From assembly GCF_000719865.1 (NCBI RefSeq), contig NZ_JOID01000008.1, positions 496,001 through 560,000 on the forward strand: a DNA stretch of 64,000 nucleotides, written 5' to 3'. Positions 44,885 through 54,882 of the stretch are shown one piece after another. The DNA comes from Streptomyces albus subsp. albus (GTDB taxonomy: Bacteria > Actinomycetota > Actinomycetes > Streptomycetales > Streptomycetaceae). A program made the position numbers and the translations under genes. Positions within the stretch are counted from its first letter, which is position 1; each line of letters starts with the position of its first letter. The notes below the pieces were generated by a model, which was not told the origin of the DNA, made no database searches, and saw only the letters and a list, made by a program, of their open reading frames with translations.

Positions 44885-46314
44885 CCGCCACCGGCGCGGG
44901 CCCGGGCCCCGACTCCGCACCGGGCCCCGGGTCCGCACCGAGCTCCGGGTCCGGACGGTCCACCGGTCCCGGACCGGAGCGGGACGGCAGCGGGACGCCC
45001 CCCGGCGGCACCGCTCCCGGTGAGCGCCGGCTCCACCCCGTCACCCCGCTGCGCCGGGCCTGGGCACCGATCGCCATCGCCGTCGGATGGGTCGTCCACG
45101 ATCTCGACCAGGCGCAGAAGTGGATCAGCGCGCTGACCCTGACCCATGCCCTCCTCGGCCTGCTGGTCGTCGTCCCGGCCGCCGCCTCCTACGGCTTCCT
45201 CAGCTGGTGGTTCACCCACTTCGCGGTCACCGACACCGAACTGCGCATCCGTACCGGCCTGTTGTTCCGCCGCACCGCGCACATCCGGCTCGACCGGCTG
45301 CAGGCCGTGGACGTCACGCAGCCGCTGCTCGCCCGCGTCATCGGCGTCGCCAAGCTCAAGCTGGACGTCATCGGCACCGACGCCAAGGACGAACTGGCGT
45401 TCCTGGGCAACAAGGAGGCCCGGGAGCTGCGCGCCGAGCTGCTGGCCCGCGCGGCGGGTATCGCCCCGGAGTCCGCGCGGGACGTCGGCGAGGCGCCCGC
45501 CCGGCAACTGGCGCGCGTGCACCCCCGGACCCTCGCGGTGGCGATCCTGCTGCTCGCCGGGGTCTGGGCGGGCCTCGCCGCCGCGGCCGGCGTCACGGCG
45601 GTGATCTGGGCGTTCAGCGGCAGCCCCTGGCCGGCCCTGGCGGCGGCCATCCCCTCCATGGGCGCGTTCTGGGCGGCGAGCGCGGGCCGGTACATCACCG
45701 AGTACGACTGGACGGTGGGCGAGTCCCCCGACGGGCTCCGGCTCGACCACGGACTGCTGGACCGGGCCCACGAGACGGTGCCGCCGGGGCGCGTGCAGAC
45801 CGTACGGATCGTCGAACCGCTGCTGTGGCGGCGGCGCGGCTGGGTCCGGGTCGAACTCGACGTCGCCGGTTCGAAGAACACCGTGCTGCTGCCCGTGGCG
45901 GACCGGGACACCGCGGCGATGGTGATCGCGCGCGTGCTACCGGGAGTGGACGTCCCGGCGGTGGCCGGCGCGCTGCGCCCGGTGCCGCGCCGGGCGCGCT
46001 GGTGCGTACCGCTGTGGTGGCGGGGTTACGGATTCACGGCCGGGGGACCAGTGTTCGCGGCCCGGCAGGGGTTGGTGAGCCGCACGCTGTCGCTCGTACC
46101 GCACGCGAAGGTGCAGAGCGTACGGCTGCGCCAGGGGCCGTGGACGCGGGCGCGCGGGCTGGCCGACGTGATCGTCGACACCGGCGCCAACAAGTCGGTG
46201 GCGGCCCGGCTCCGCGACGCCGCCGAGGCACGGGCCGTCATCCGCGCCCAGGCCGACCGCTCACGCACGGGCCGCCGCGAGGCCCTGCCGGACCGCTGGA
46301 TGACGGGACGCTGA
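44881..46314 (+). CDS. PH-domain membrane protein (YdbT-like, DUF304 repeats)
   Basis: The 477-residue protein has a Pro/Gly-rich N-terminus, paired membrane helices near 60-110 and 205-250, and at least two DUF304 PH domains. The first has [20 protein letters not shown] and [20 protein letters not shown]; the second has [20 protein letters not shown]; the last has [20 protein letters not shown]. This is the larger partner of the preceding gene, coupled by GTGA. The likely role is membrane stress or lipid-related. Confidence 0.85.
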   Translation: MTATGAGPGPDSAPGPGSAPSSGSGRSTGPGPERDGSGTPPGGTAPGERRLHPVTPLRRAWAPIAIAVGWVVHDLDQAQKWISALTLTHALLGLLVVVPAAASYGFLSWWFTHFAVTDTELRIRTGLLFRRTAHIRLDRLQAVDVTQPLLARVIGVAKLKLDVIGTDAKDELAFLGNKEARELRAELLARAAGIAPESARDVGEAPARQLARVHPRTLAVAILLLAGVWAGLAAAAGVTAVIWAFSGSPWPALAAAIPSMGAFWAASAGRYITEYDWTVGESPDGLRLDHGLLDRAHETVPPGRVQTVRIVEPLLWRRRGWVRVELDVAGSKNTVLLPVADRDTAAMVIARVLPGVDVPAVAGALRPVPRRARWCVPLWWRGYGFTAGGPVFAARQGLVSRTLSLVPHAKVQSVRLRQGPWTRARGLADVIVDTGANKSVAARLRDAAEARAVIRAQADRSRTGRREALPDRWMTGR

Positions 46315-46361
46315 CGGACCCCGGCGCGGCGCGCCGGGCCCGGGGTCGCCCCGTGCCCGGT

Positions 46362-46850
46362 CCGGGGCTGTTCCGCGCCTGGACGCGGGCGTTTTGGGCG
46401 TTCGGCGCAGGGAATGTTCCGCGCTCGGCCCGGGGCTCGGCGCCGGGCCCCGAGGGCTCCGCGCCCGGCTGAGGGGTTGCTCCGCGCCCGGCTGGAGGGT
46501 TGCTCCGCGCCCGGCCCCGGGGCTGCCCCGCACCCGGCCCCGGGGCTGCCCCGCACCCCGTTTCGGGGGCTGCCCCGGGCCCGATTCCGGGGGGTGACCC
46601 GGGCCCTGCCCAAAAGGTGTTCCCTCCTCGGCCCGCGGGTCGCCCCGTGAGTCCCTGACTCCGGTGACGGCCGAGGAACTCCCGGGGGCCGGGGCGGTTC
46701 CGCCCTCGGCCGCGGGGCGTTGGGTGCTCGGCCCGGGGGTCGTTCCGTGCTCGCCCCGGGCCGCCGCACCCGGCCCCGGAGGGTTGCTCCGCACCCGGGC
46801 TCCGGAGCTGCCCCGCGCTTGGCTCCGGGGGTACTCCGCCCCGGCCCGGC
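46362..46850. repeat. degenerate ~23-bp tandem array between convergent genes
   Basis: About twenty imperfect units close to GGGGYTGCTCCGCGCCCGGC plus 2-3 nt fill nearly the whole 540-nt gap. Neighbouring units around 46475-46570 are almost identical, while others have drifted. Several open frames cross it, but a 23-bp period is not a codon multiple and none has coding character. Confidence 0.75.
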
Positions 46851-46854
46851 GCCG

Positions 46855-48396
46855 TCACGTCCGGAACCGGCCGGGCCGTCCCGGGGGCGCGCTTCCTGCC
46901 TCGTCCGCCGCCCCGCCGGCCGTCAGCTCCGCCGGCAGCGCGATGCCGATGGGCTGCAACAGCCAGCCGAACGACCCCAGGCCGGACCGGTCGGTGAGCT
47001 CCGCCGCCTCGCCGGCCCGGCTCAACGCCCGGACGTACGCGGCCGGATCCCGCGATGCGAGGGCGAGCGGCGGCCTGGCCCCGCTGAGGCCGAGCGCCCG
47101 CAGCGCCTCCCGCTGGGTCAGCAGCACGGGATCGTTGGACGCCGCCCCCGAGCCCCGCGCGGAGTCCCGGCCCGAGCCCCGCGCGGAGTGCGGTCCCGAG
47201 TCTCCTGCGGAATGCGGCCCCGGACCTCGTGCGGAGTTCCGACCGGAGGTTTCCGCGGGCCTCTGCGCGGAGTCCTGCCCCGAGGCCGGTGCGGTGTTCT
47301 GTCCGGAGCCCCGCCCGTCCTCGGGCCCCGGCTCCAGCCCGCTCTCCGGTACGGCAGGCCGCGCGCCCCTCTCCGCGGCCGCCCTCCGCCCCGCCTCCGC
47401 ACAGGCGTCCAGAGCGACATGGGCCGTGATGTCACAGGAACCGTCCGGCACGGGCGGCACCTCGCGGCCGTTCCGGAAGCCCGTGAGCGTGCCCAGCGGC
47501 GGCCGTGACGCCCGCGTGTGGGCGTAGTCGGCGGCCACCGCCAGCCCGCCGTCCAGCGCGCGCACGGCCCGGGCCCAGGCGGTGTCCCTCGGGTGACCGA
47601 TCTCCGCGCGCGAGCCCGGTACGGGGTCCGGCGGCCACCACCGGCGCAGCCACTCCGCGTCGTGTCCGCCGACCGGCTCGCCGGGTTCCTCCCGCCCGTC
47701 CCGGCCGACGAGGACCAGCCGCGCGGTTCCCCGGGCGTCCGTCTCGGCCACATCGACCGGGACGTTGTCCAGCCACTCGTTGGCGAACAGCAGGCCCCGC
47801 AGACCCTCGCCGGGGGAGGGGAGTTCCCGCCGCCAGACGATCCGCGGGTCGAGCCCGCCGGGGCGCGCGGCGCGCTCCACGGCGTACGGACGCAGCCGCG
47901 CGCCCAGGGCCGGTGGAACGGCCGCGAGGACCCCGGTGAGCAGTTCGCCCCGCCCCGCGCCGACGTCCACCAGCGCCAGCTCCGCGGGCCGCCCCAGCGC
48001 GCGGTCCACCCGCGCCAGCAGCTCCGCCACCGCGTCGGCGTAGAGCCGCGAGGCATGGACGGAGGTGCGGAAGTGGCTCGCGGGCCGCTCGCGCAGGTAG
48101 AAGCCGCCGCCCGGTTCGTAGAGCGCCCGCTCGGCGGCCTGCCGCCACCCCTGCGGGCTCTGCGGGCTCTGTGAGCTCTCCGGGCTTCCTGGGCTCTGCG
48201 GACGCTGCGGGCTGTGCTGCTCCCGCTGCTCCCGCCGCTCCCGCAGTGCGCGGGCATCCCGGCGCCCCGCCCCGCGGCCCGCGCCCTCCGTGCCGTCCCC
48301 GCCCGCGCGCCGCCCCCCGCCCCCGCCACCGTCGCGGATGTCGTCGCCGATACCGTCACCGCCGCTGCCCTGGTCGTGCATGCCCTCGCTCGTCAC
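46855..48396 (-). CDS. MidA-type SAM-dependent methyltransferase (DUF185)
   Basis: The 513-residue protein has a low-complexity N-terminus (about 1-80), then [23 protein letters not shown] motif I in [14 protein letters not shown], and the MidA hallmark [13 protein letters not shown]-terminal parts include [15 protein letters not shown] and [14 protein letters not shown]. The eukaryotic homologue NDUFAF7/MidA symmetrically dimethylates an arginine of the complex I 49-kDa subunit. A repeat-rich insert at about residues 350-420 (SARGSG-type units) interrupts the C-terminal half. The GTG at 48396 or ATG at 48381 could be the start. Confidence 0.82.
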   Translation of the reverse strand: MTSEGMHDQGSGGDGIGDDIRDGGGGGGRRAGGDGTEGAGRGAGRRDARALRERREQREQHSPQRPQSPGSPESSQSPQSPQGWRQAAERALYEPGGGFYLRERPASHFRTSVHASRLYADAVAELLARVDRALGRPAELALVDVGAGRGELLTGVLAAVPPALGARLRPYAVERAARPGGLDPRIVWRRELPSPGEGLRGLLFANEWLDNVPVDVAETDARGTARLVLVGRDGREEPGEPVGGHDAEWLRRWWPPDPVPGSRAEIGHPRDTAWARAVRALDGGLAVAADYAHTRASRPPLGTLTGFRNGREVPPVPDGSCDITAHVALDACAEAGRRAAAERGARPAVPESGLEPGPEDGRGSGQNTAPASGQDSAQRPAETSGRNSARGPGPHSAGDSGPHSARGSGRDSARGSGAASNDPVLLTQREALRALGLSGARPPLALASRDPAAYVRALSRAGEAAELTDRSGLGSFGWLLQPIGIALPAELTAGGAADEAGSAPPGRPGRFRT

Positions 48397-48528
48397 CCGG
48401 CCACGGTATGCGGGCTCGCGGGACGCCGGTGATGGGTGATGTGTCCACCTTGGGGAGTAGGCCCGGGAACCGAGGATCGGCCGTCCGGTTGACCCCTACA
48501 CCTACCGGCCGTCCCTACGCTGGGTTAC

Positions 48529-49725
48529 GTGCAGCGTCTCTACGACTTCCTCCGCAGGCACCCGACGGGTGTCGACACCTTCTGGGCCGCCATCCTGCTG
48601 ATGCTCGGCGGGCTGTGGGTCGCGGAGGAGACGGCCGGCGATCCCGCACGGCGCTTCGCCGGGATCCTCGTCATCGCCGCGCTGTGCACGGTGGTCGCCC
48701 TGCGCCGCCGGGCGCCGGAGCTGATGCTGCTGATCGCCACCGGAGCGGGCGTGGTGCAGCTCCTCACCGACATCCGGCAGAACCCGGCCGACTTCGGCAT
48801 GCTCGTGATCGTCTACACCGTCGCCGCCAACGGGGCGCGCTGGGCTTCCCGGTTCGCTCTCGCCGCGGGGCTCGCGGCACCGGCGGTCTACAACCTCCGC
48901 TGGCCCCCGCAGGGGCCCGAGGGCCCGTTCGTGATCGTCGTCATCTTCATGACCGTCCCGTTCGCCCTCGCCTGGGTGCTCGGCGACTCGGTCCGCACCC
49001 GCCGCGCCTACTACGCCCAGCTGGAGGAGCGCGCCGCCCGGCTCGAGAAGGAGCGCGAGGCGCAGGCCAAGATGGCCGTGGCCGCCGAACGCTCCCGGAT
49101 CGCACGGGAGTTGCACGACGTGGTGGCACACAATGTGTCGGTGATGGTCGTCCAGGCGGACGGCGCGGCCTACGTCCTGGACACCAGCCCCGAGCAGGCC
49201 AAGCAGGCGCTGGAGACCATCTCCGGCACCGGGCGCCAGGCGCTCGCGGAGATGCGCCGGCTGCTGGGCGTGCTGCGCACGGGGGAGAGCGACGAGTGCG
49301 GGGAGTACGTGCCGCAGCCGGACGTGCGGCAGCTGGGCGATCTCATCGAACAGGTGCGGGGCGCCGGGCTGCCGGTCGACTTCCGGGTCGGCGGCAAGCC
49401 GCGCCCGCTGGCGAGCGGCGTCGAGCTCACCGCGTACCGGATCGTCCAGGAGGCGCTGACGAACACCCGCAAGCACGGCGGCCCGGACGTCGGGGCCTCC
49501 GTACGCCTCACCTACGGCGACAGCGAGCTCGAACTGCTGGTCGAGGACGACGGAAGGGGCGCGCAGCGGCAGGTGTACGAGAAGGGCGGCACGGACGGGC
49601 TCGGCCAGGGTCTGATCGGCATGCGGGAACGCGTCGGCATGGTCGGGGGCCGGCTGGACGCCGGGCCGAGACCGGGGGGCGGCTTCCGGATCAGCGCGGT
49701 GCTGCCGCTGAAACCGGCGGGCTGA
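48529..49725 (+). CDS. NarL-type sensor histidine kinase
   Basis: The 398-residue membrane kinase has four to five hydrophobic segments in residues 15-150, a coiled linker, a HisKA_3 dimerisation/phosphoacceptor motif RIARELHDVVAHNVSVMVVQ, and a HATPase_c domain with AYRIVQEALTNTRKHGG, EDDGRG and GLGQGLIGMRERVGMVGG. It autophosphorylates on the His of ELHD and passes the phosphate to the response regulator encoded 233 nt downstream. TACGCT at 48516-48521 is 7 nt before the GTG, suggesting a leaderless mRNA. The stimulus is unknown. Confidence 0.93.
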   Translation: MQRLYDFLRRHPTGVDTFWAAILLMLGGLWVAEETAGDPARRFAGILVIAALCTVVALRRRAPELMLLIATGAGVVQLLTDIRQNPADFGMLVIVYTVAANGARWASRFALAAGLAAPAVYNLRWPPQGPEGPFVIVVIFMTVPFALAWVLGDSVRTRRAYYAQLEERAARLEKEREAQAKMAVAAERSRIARELHDVVAHNVSVMVVQADGAAYVLDTSPEQAKQALETISGTGRQALAEMRRLLGVLRTGESDECGEYVPQPDVRQLGDLIEQVRGAGLPVDFRVGGKPRPLASGVELTAYRIVQEALTNTRKHGGPDVGASVRLTYGDSELELLVEDDGRGAQRQVYEKGGTDGLGQGLIGMRERVGMVGGRLDAGPRPGGGFRISAVLPLKPAG

Positions 49726-49958
49726 GACCCGGTGTCATGCGGCGGGACGCCATGCGGCCGGAGGCCGGCTTCCGGTTGCCGGGGCCCGCGTGGCCGGCCT
49801 CGCCCGGGCCGCCGCTCCGCCGCCGTCCCCGGTCGCCGTCCGCCCTGGCGTCACCGTTCGCCCGGTACTGCCCGCAGGTGCCGCTCGCCCGTATCCCCAC
49901 CCGCACCCCTCGCCCCGGACACCGCTCCAGCAGGACCCACCCCTCCGAAAGGGAACAC

Positions 49959-50630
49959 ATGTCCATCCGCGTGATGCTCGTCGACGACCAGGTGCTGCTG
50001 CGCACCGGCTTCCGCATGGTGCTGGCGGCACAGCCCGACATGGAGGTCGTCGCCGAGGCCGGTGACGGAGCCGAGGCCCTGGAGGTGCTCGGCCCGGCCG
50101 CTCCGGACGTCGTCCTGATGGACGTCCGGATGCCCCGGCTGGACGGTGTCGAGGCAACCCGGCGGATCTGCGCCCGGGAGAACGCGCCCAAGGTGCTGAT
50201 CCTGACGACCTTCGACCTCGACGAGTACGCCTTCTCCGCGCTCAAGGCCGGCGCGAGCGGCTTCATGCTCAAGGACGTGCCGCCGGCCGAACTGCTGTCC
50301 GCCATCCGGGCCGTTCACAGCGGGGACGCGGTCGTCGCCCCGAGCACCACCCGCCGGCTTCTCGACCGCTTCACGCCCCTGCTGCCGGGCCCCGCCGACG
50401 TCCCCGCCAAGGGCCGCATCGGGAGGCTCACCGAACGCGAGCGCGAGGTGATGCTGCTGGTGGCGCAGGGCAAGTCGAACGGCGAGATCGCCGCCCGGCT
50501 GGTGCTCTCGGAGGCCACCGTCAAGACCCATGTGGGTCGCATCCTGACCAAGCTGGAGCTGCGGGACCGGGTGCAGGTCGTCGTCCTGGCCTACGAGACC
50601 GGCCTGGTCCGCGCGGGCGGCATGCCGTAG
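49959..50630 (+). CDS. LuxR/NarL-family response regulator
   Basis: The 223-residue protein has a receiver domain (1-120) with acidic pocket VDDQ, phosphoacceptor Asp in VVLMDVRMPRLDGVEATR, Thr in ILTTFDLDEY and Lys in FMLKDVP. A GerE helix-turn-helix (about 155-215) contains LTEREREVMLLVAQGKSNGE and ATVKTHVGRILTKL. The ATG at 49959 follows GAAAGGGAACAC. It pairs with the kinase just upstream. Confidence 0.94.
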   Translation: MSIRVMLVDDQVLLRTGFRMVLAAQPDMEVVAEAGDGAEALEVLGPAAPDVVLMDVRMPRLDGVEATRRICARENAPKVLILTTFDLDEYAFSALKAGASGFMLKDVPPAELLSAIRAVHSGDAVVAPSTTRRLLDRFTPLLPGPADVPAKGRIGRLTEREREVMLLVAQGKSNGEIAARLVLSEATVKTHVGRILTKLELRDRVQVVVLAYETGLVRAGGMP

Positions 50631-50966
50631 CGCACGGGGGGGCGCCGCGCCCCCGGGCCGGGAAGCGCGGTCGGCGCCGCGGGGAAGCGCGACCCTCGCC
50701 ACCGGGGCGGGGGCGGGGGGCGGACACAGGCCGGTGCACCCCGCCCGGCCTCGGGCATCCCCGGCCCCGGACGGAGCCCCACGGGCCGGCCGGCCGCCGC
50801 GGGCACGGCGGGCCTTGCGCGCGGGGTGGGCGGCGCCCCGGTCCCGCGGCCGGCGGAGCCGGCCCGGACCGTTGACGCCCGGGCCCGGCCCCTTCACGCC
50901 CGTTGACGCCCGGGCCCGCTCCGCTCGCGCCCCGGGCCCGGCCCGTTCAAGCCCGTTCGAGCCCGT
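50631..50966. other. gene-free convergent spacer with short GC repeats
   Basis: 336 nt of very GC-rich sequence. Near 50940-50975 a short GCCCGTTC unit recurs three times, and CGCCCGGGCCCG-type inverted repeats occur around 50875-50935. No gene is supported. Confidence 0.5.
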
Positions 50967-52136
50967 TCACGGCCGGGAAGTCGACTGCTCCGCGCGCTCC
51001 AGGAAGCCCAGGAACTCCGCGACAGCCTCGGTGACGTCCCGCGCCGTCCACTCCAGCCCCGGCCCCGCGACCGTCACCTCGGTCATCGCGAAGCCCGGGA
51101 CGCGCTGCTCCTCCCACCAGGCCCGGAACAGCAGCGTCCCCGTCTCCTCGGCCTGCCGGGTCCCCGCCTCCGTCAGCGCGTCCGCCGGGTACGGCAGCCA
51201 CACCTGGAACTCGTGCGTGTGCGGCGGCTCCGGATGAACCCGGAACCACGGCACCCCCGCGGCCGCCAGCCCGTCGCGCAGCGCGCCCGCGACGACCCCG
51301 GCGTGCGCGACGTACGACGGCAGCCTCGGCAGTTCCCGGTCCAGCCCGGCCAGCGCGCCGAGCGCCGTCGGCCACTGCTGGTAGAGCTGCCCGCCGTACC
51401 GGTGCCGCCAGGCCTTCGCCTCCGCGACGAGCGCCTCCGGACCGGCCAGCGCGGCCCCGGAGAGCCCGCCGAGCGACTTGTAGAACGACACGTACACGCT
51501 GTCCGCGAGCGCCGCGATCTCCGGGAGCTCCCGGCCCAGATGGGCGGCGCACTCCCAGATCCGCGCGCCGTCGAAGTGCACCACCGCGTCCTGTTCCCGC
51601 GCGGCCCCGGTGACGGCCTCCAGCTCCTCCCAGGACGGCAGGACGAACCCCGCCTCCCGGAGCGGCAGTTCGAGCATCAGCGTGCCGAACGGCTCGTCCA
51701 GCGCGCGCACCTCGTCGGCCGTGGGCAGCCGGGGCTCCTGCGTCGGGTGAACCGTCCGCAGACCGGCCAGCACCGCCAGGGCGTCCCGCTCGTGCCGCAC
51801 CGGGTGCGCCAGCGGGTGCAGGGCCACGGCCGCGTTCCCCGTCCGGCCGGCCCAGCAGCGCAGGGCGACCTGCTGGGCCATCGTCCCGGTCGGGAAGAAC
51901 GCGGCGGCCTCCGTGCCCAGCAGTCCGGCGACCCGGCGCTCCAGGGCCTCCACGACCCCGTCGCCGTAGACGTCGGTCCGCTCGGTCAGGTCGTACGCCG
52001 CGGACGCCTCCGCGGCCAGCCGCGCCAGCCGGCCGCCGATGGTCTCCGCCGGCGCGACCTCCGCCAGCCTCCGGCGGGCCCCGCCCCAGGCGGCCAGCCG
52101 GCGGGCCCGCCCCTCATCGCTCGTGTCGTACGCCAT
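50967..52136 (-). CDS. PLP-dependent threonine-aldolase-like lyase
   Basis: The 389-residue protein is a fold-type I PLP enzyme of the beta-eliminating lyase / low-specificity threonine aldolase group, which cleaves threonine to glycine and acetaldehyde. Visible are DVYGDGVVEALERRVAGLLG, FFPTGTMAQQVALR, VVHFDGARIWECAAHLGREL and the PLP lysine in YVSFYKSLGGLSGA. The ATG at 52136 starts the domain. The substrate could also be another beta-hydroxy amino acid. Confidence 0.88.
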   Translation of the reverse strand: MAYDTSDEGRARRLAAWGGARRRLAEVAPAETIGGRLARLAAEASAAYDLTERTDVYGDGVVEALERRVAGLLGTEAAAFFPTGTMAQQVALRCWAGRTGNAAVALHPLAHPVRHERDALAVLAGLRTVHPTQEPRLPTADEVRALDEPFGTLMLELPLREAGFVLPSWEELEAVTGAAREQDAVVHFDGARIWECAAHLGRELPEIAALADSVYVSFYKSLGGLSGAALAGPEALVAEAKAWRHRYGGQLYQQWPTALGALAGLDRELPRLPSYVAHAGVVAGALRDGLAAAGVPWFRVHPEPPHTHEFQVWLPYPADALTEAGTRQAEETGTLLFRAWWEEQRVPGFAMTEVTVAGPGLEWTARDVTEAVAEFLGFLERAEQSTSRP

Positions 52137-52769
52137 GCGCCGATGATGTCGCACCGGCCTTCCGTACGCCCTTGCCGCGCGGGCCGCGCCCCGCTCCCGC
52201 CGGAGACGGGCCGTGCCGGCTGTCCTGCGTGCGGTTGCCCGCCTCCGGAGCGGCAGGCCGTGGACGACGGCGGCAACTCGGGGTGACGAAGACGAGGGCG
52301 GATCCCGGACGGAGCGCGGAGCACGCGCCGTGCGGTCGCCCGCTCCCGGGGCCCCTCCCGGAGGATGCCGCGCCGGACGGCCGCGCCGAGCGCCCCGGCG
52401 GTCCCGCCCTCGCCCGGCGGGCCCGCGTGTCACCGGCGGAAGCGGCTGTCGCCGGGCCGGCGGCGAAACGGGCCACGGCGGCAGGCCGCTCGCCCCGGCC
52501 GCGGCCGCTCGGGCGCTCCGGTTCGGCGAGGGGCGGCGGGCGGCCCGGACCGAGCGCGGCCCGGACAGGACGGAGCAGGGCGGGACGGAAGGGGAAGGAC
52601 CGGAGCGGGCAGAGGTGGGGCGGCGCCCGGCCGGGACGGGGCGGCTGCCCCCGCGCACAGTGCGGAAAGGCGGCGGGCCGTCCTCGCGTAAGCTGGCCGG
52701 GACACGTCCGGTACCGCCCCTGGCCCTCCCGAACCGGGCCAGCGGACTGGAACGGAAGGCCGTTATTCC
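52137..52769. other. gene-free spacer before the pantothenate/NAD block
   Basis: 633 nt of GC-rich sequence. A rightward frame from 52213 reaches 52773 with no stop, but it is Arg/Gly-rich with no domain character and I do not call it. TAAGCT at about 52689-52694 is a plausible -10 box for the following operon. Confidence 0.5.
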
Positions 52770-53681
52770 GTGAACACACCCCCTCCCCCCGAGGCCAAGG
52801 ACCGCCCCGCCAGGCTCGCCGTCGGGGTCGTCGGCGCGGGCCGCGTCGGCCCCGCCCTCGCCGCCGCGCTGCGGCTCGCCGGGCACCGTCCGGTCGCCGT
52901 CTCGGGCGTCTCCGACGCCTCGGTGCGCCGCGCGGCGGCCATGCTGCCCGAGGTGCCCCTGGTATCGCCGGCGCAGGTCCTGGCCCGTTCGGAGCTCGTC
53001 CTGCTGACCGTTCCCGACGACGCCCTGCCCCGGCTCGTCCAGGGGCTGGCGGAGACCGGCGCCGTCCGTCCCGGGCAGCTCCTGGTGCACACCTCCGGCC
53101 GCTACGGCACCGCCGTGCTGGACCCGGCCCGGAGCGCCGGGGCCCTGCCGCTGGCGCTCCACCCCGCGATGACGTTCACCGGCACCGCCGTCGACGTCCA
53201 GCGGCTGGCCGGCTGCTCCTTCGGCGTGACCGCGCCGGAGGAACTGCGGCTCGCCGCCGAGGCCCTCGTCATCGAGATGGGCGGCGAGCCCGAGTGGATC
53301 GAGGAGCCGGCCCGCCCGCTCTACCACGCGGCGCTGGCGCTCGGCGCCAACCACCTCGTCACGCTGGTGGCCCAGTCGCTCGAATTGCTGCGCGCCGCCG
53401 GGGTGAGCGCCCCCGACCGCATGCTGGGGCCGCTCCTGGGCGCCGCCCTGGACAACGCCCTGCGCTCCGGTGACGCGGCCCTCACCGGCCCGGTCGCGCG
53501 GGGGGACGCCGGCACCGTGGCCGCCCACGTCGCCGAGCTGCGCGAGCACGCGCCGCAGACCGTCGCCGGCTATCTCGCCATGGCACGCGCCACGGCGGAC
53601 CGCGCCATGGCGTCCGGCCTGCTGAAACCGGAGCTGGCGGAAGACCTGCTGGGCGTGCTCGCGGACGGAGGCACCCGATGA
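52770..53681 (+). CDS. Rossmann-like/DUF2520 NAD(P)-binding protein
   Basis: The 303-residue protein begins with a Rossmann loop [20 protein letters not shown] and continues with [35 protein letters not shown] and [22 protein letters not shown]-terminal helical DUF2520 domain contains [20 protein letters not shown]. These proteins resemble ketopantoate reductase/6-phosphogluconate dehydrogenase-type enzymes, and they stand next to panC in many actinobacteria. It may act in pantoate metabolism, but that is unproved. The GTG at 52770 follows GGAAGG. The stop overlaps panC by 4 nt. Confidence 0.85.
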   Translation: MNTPPPPEAKDRPARLAVGVVGAGRVGPALAAALRLAGHRPVAVSGVSDASVRRAAAMLPEVPLVSPAQVLARSELVLLTVPDDALPRLVQGLAETGAVRPGQLLVHTSGRYGTAVLDPARSAGALPLALHPAMTFTGTAVDVQRLAGCSFGVTAPEELRLAAEALVIEMGGEPEWIEEPARPLYHAALALGANHLVTLVAQSLELLRAAGVSAPDRMLGPLLGAALDNALRSGDAALTGPVARGDAGTVAAHVAELREHAPQTVAGYLAMARATADRAMASGLLKPELAEDLLGVLADGGTR

Positions 53682-54790
53682 CGGACGACCGGAACACGCC
53701 GACGAGCCCGGCCGGCGCCCCGGACACCGGCGTTGACCGCACGGCCGACCGCACGGCCGACCGCACGGCCGCCGACCGGGACGCGGCCACCACGGCCACC
53801 GCCGACGGGCCCGCGCCCGCACTCATCCGCACAGCGGCCGGGCTGCGCTCCCTGCCGCGGCGCGGCGAGCGCGCGGTCGTGATGACTATGGGAGCCCTCC
53901 ACGCGGGGCACGCCGCCCTGATCCGCACCGCCCGCGACCGGGTCGGCCCGGACGGCCAGGTCGTGGTGACCGTGTTCGTCAATCCCCTCCAGTTCGGTGC
54001 CGGTGAGGACCTCGACCGCTATCCGCGCACCCTCGACGCCGATCTCGTCATCGCCGCACGGGAGGGCGCCGACGCCGTCTTCGCGCCGTCCGCCGACGAG
54101 GTCTACCCGGGCGGGGAACCGCAGGTCCGGATCTCCGCGGGGCCGATGGGCGAACGGCTGGAGGGCGCCAGCCGCCCCGGGCACTTCGACGGCATGCTGA
54201 CCGTCGTCGCCAAGCTGCTCCATCTGACGGCCCCCGACCTCGCCCTCTACGGGGAGAAGGACGCCCAGCAGCTCGCGCTGATCCAGCGCATGGCGCGCGA
54301 CCTGAACTTCCCCGTGCGGATCGCCGGTGTCCCGACCGTCCGCGAGCCCGACGGGCTGGCCCTGTCCAGCCGCAACCGCTATCTCTCCGGGCCCGAGCGG
54401 GCCACGGCCTTGGCGCTGTCCCGCGCCCTGACGGCGGGACGGGGAGCGGGGCTGTCCGCGGCGGCCGGTACTGCGTCGTCCGACGCGGCGCCCGCCCCGC
54501 CGGCCGGGGACCGGGGACCGTCGGCGACGTCCAGTGGGCCGAAGCCGGGACCGGTCGCCGATCCGGTCGCCGATCCGGAGGCCGTACGGGCCGCCGCCCG
54601 CGCCGTGCTCGACGAGGCGGCGGGGCACCAACCGCCGCTGGTCACGGACTACTTGGCTCTCGTCGACCCGTCCGACTTCACCGAGGTCCCGGCGGACCAC
54701 CGGGGTGAGGCCGTGCTGGCCGTGGCGGCCCGGGTGGGCACCACCCGTCTGATCGACAACATCCGCCTGCAGTTCGGAGCCACCCGATGA
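53678..54790 (+). CDS. panC: pantoate-beta-alanine ligase (pantothenate synthetase)
   Basis: PanC joins pantoate and beta-alanine at ATP expense to make pantothenate. The 370-residue protein is longer than usual (about 280) because of a Thr/Ala/Asp-rich N-terminal extension and an insert of about 50 residues after [11 protein letters not shown]. Core motifs are [18 protein letters not shown] (HIGH-like), [48 protein letters not shown] and [15 protein letters not shown]. It is coupled to the DUF2520 gene before it and, through a 31-codon frame, to nadB. Confidence 0.94.
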   Translation: MTDDRNTPTSPAGAPDTGVDRTADRTADRTAADRDAATTATADGPAPALIRTAAGLRSLPRRGERAVVMTMGALHAGHAALIRTARDRVGPDGQVVVTVFVNPLQFGAGEDLDRYPRTLDADLVIAAREGADAVFAPSADEVYPGGEPQVRISAGPMGERLEGASRPGHFDGMLTVVAKLLHLTAPDLALYGEKDAQQLALIQRMARDLNFPVRIAGVPTVREPDGLALSSRNRYLSGPERATALALSRALTAGRGAGLSAAAGTASSDAAPAPPAGDRGPSATSSGPKPGPVADPVADPEAVRAAARAVLDEAAGHQPPLVTDYLALVDPSDFTEVPADHRGEAVLAVAARVGTTRLIDNIRLQFGATR

Positions 54791-54882
54791 GCCTGTCCGG
54801 CACGACGAGTCCCTCGCGCACGCCGCACCGGCGCCCGGACCGGCGGCCCGCCGCCCACCGCCCGTCCGGAGCCGCCCTGTGA
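54787..54882 (+). CDS. candidate 31-codon micro-ORF bridging panC and nadB
   Basis: ATG 54787 overlaps the panC stop and its own TGA overlaps the nadB GTG, both by 4 nt. The product would be a 31-residue Arg/Pro/Ser-rich peptide. It may be a real peptide or only a device that carries ribosomes across the 88-nt gap. No homologue is known to me. Confidence 0.35.
   Translation: MSLSGTTSPSRTPHRRPDRRPAAHRPSGAAL

Noticed and set aside
46362..46850. CRISPR-like array
   Set aside because: Units abut one another with no unique spacers, and no cas gene is near; it is a degenerate tandem repeat.
52213..52773. 186-codon rightward frame ending in a 4-nt overlap with the DUF2520 gene
   Set aside because: The overlap is attractive, but the translation is Arg/Gly/Pro-rich without periodicity or domain, as expected from stop-poor GC-rich spacer DNA.
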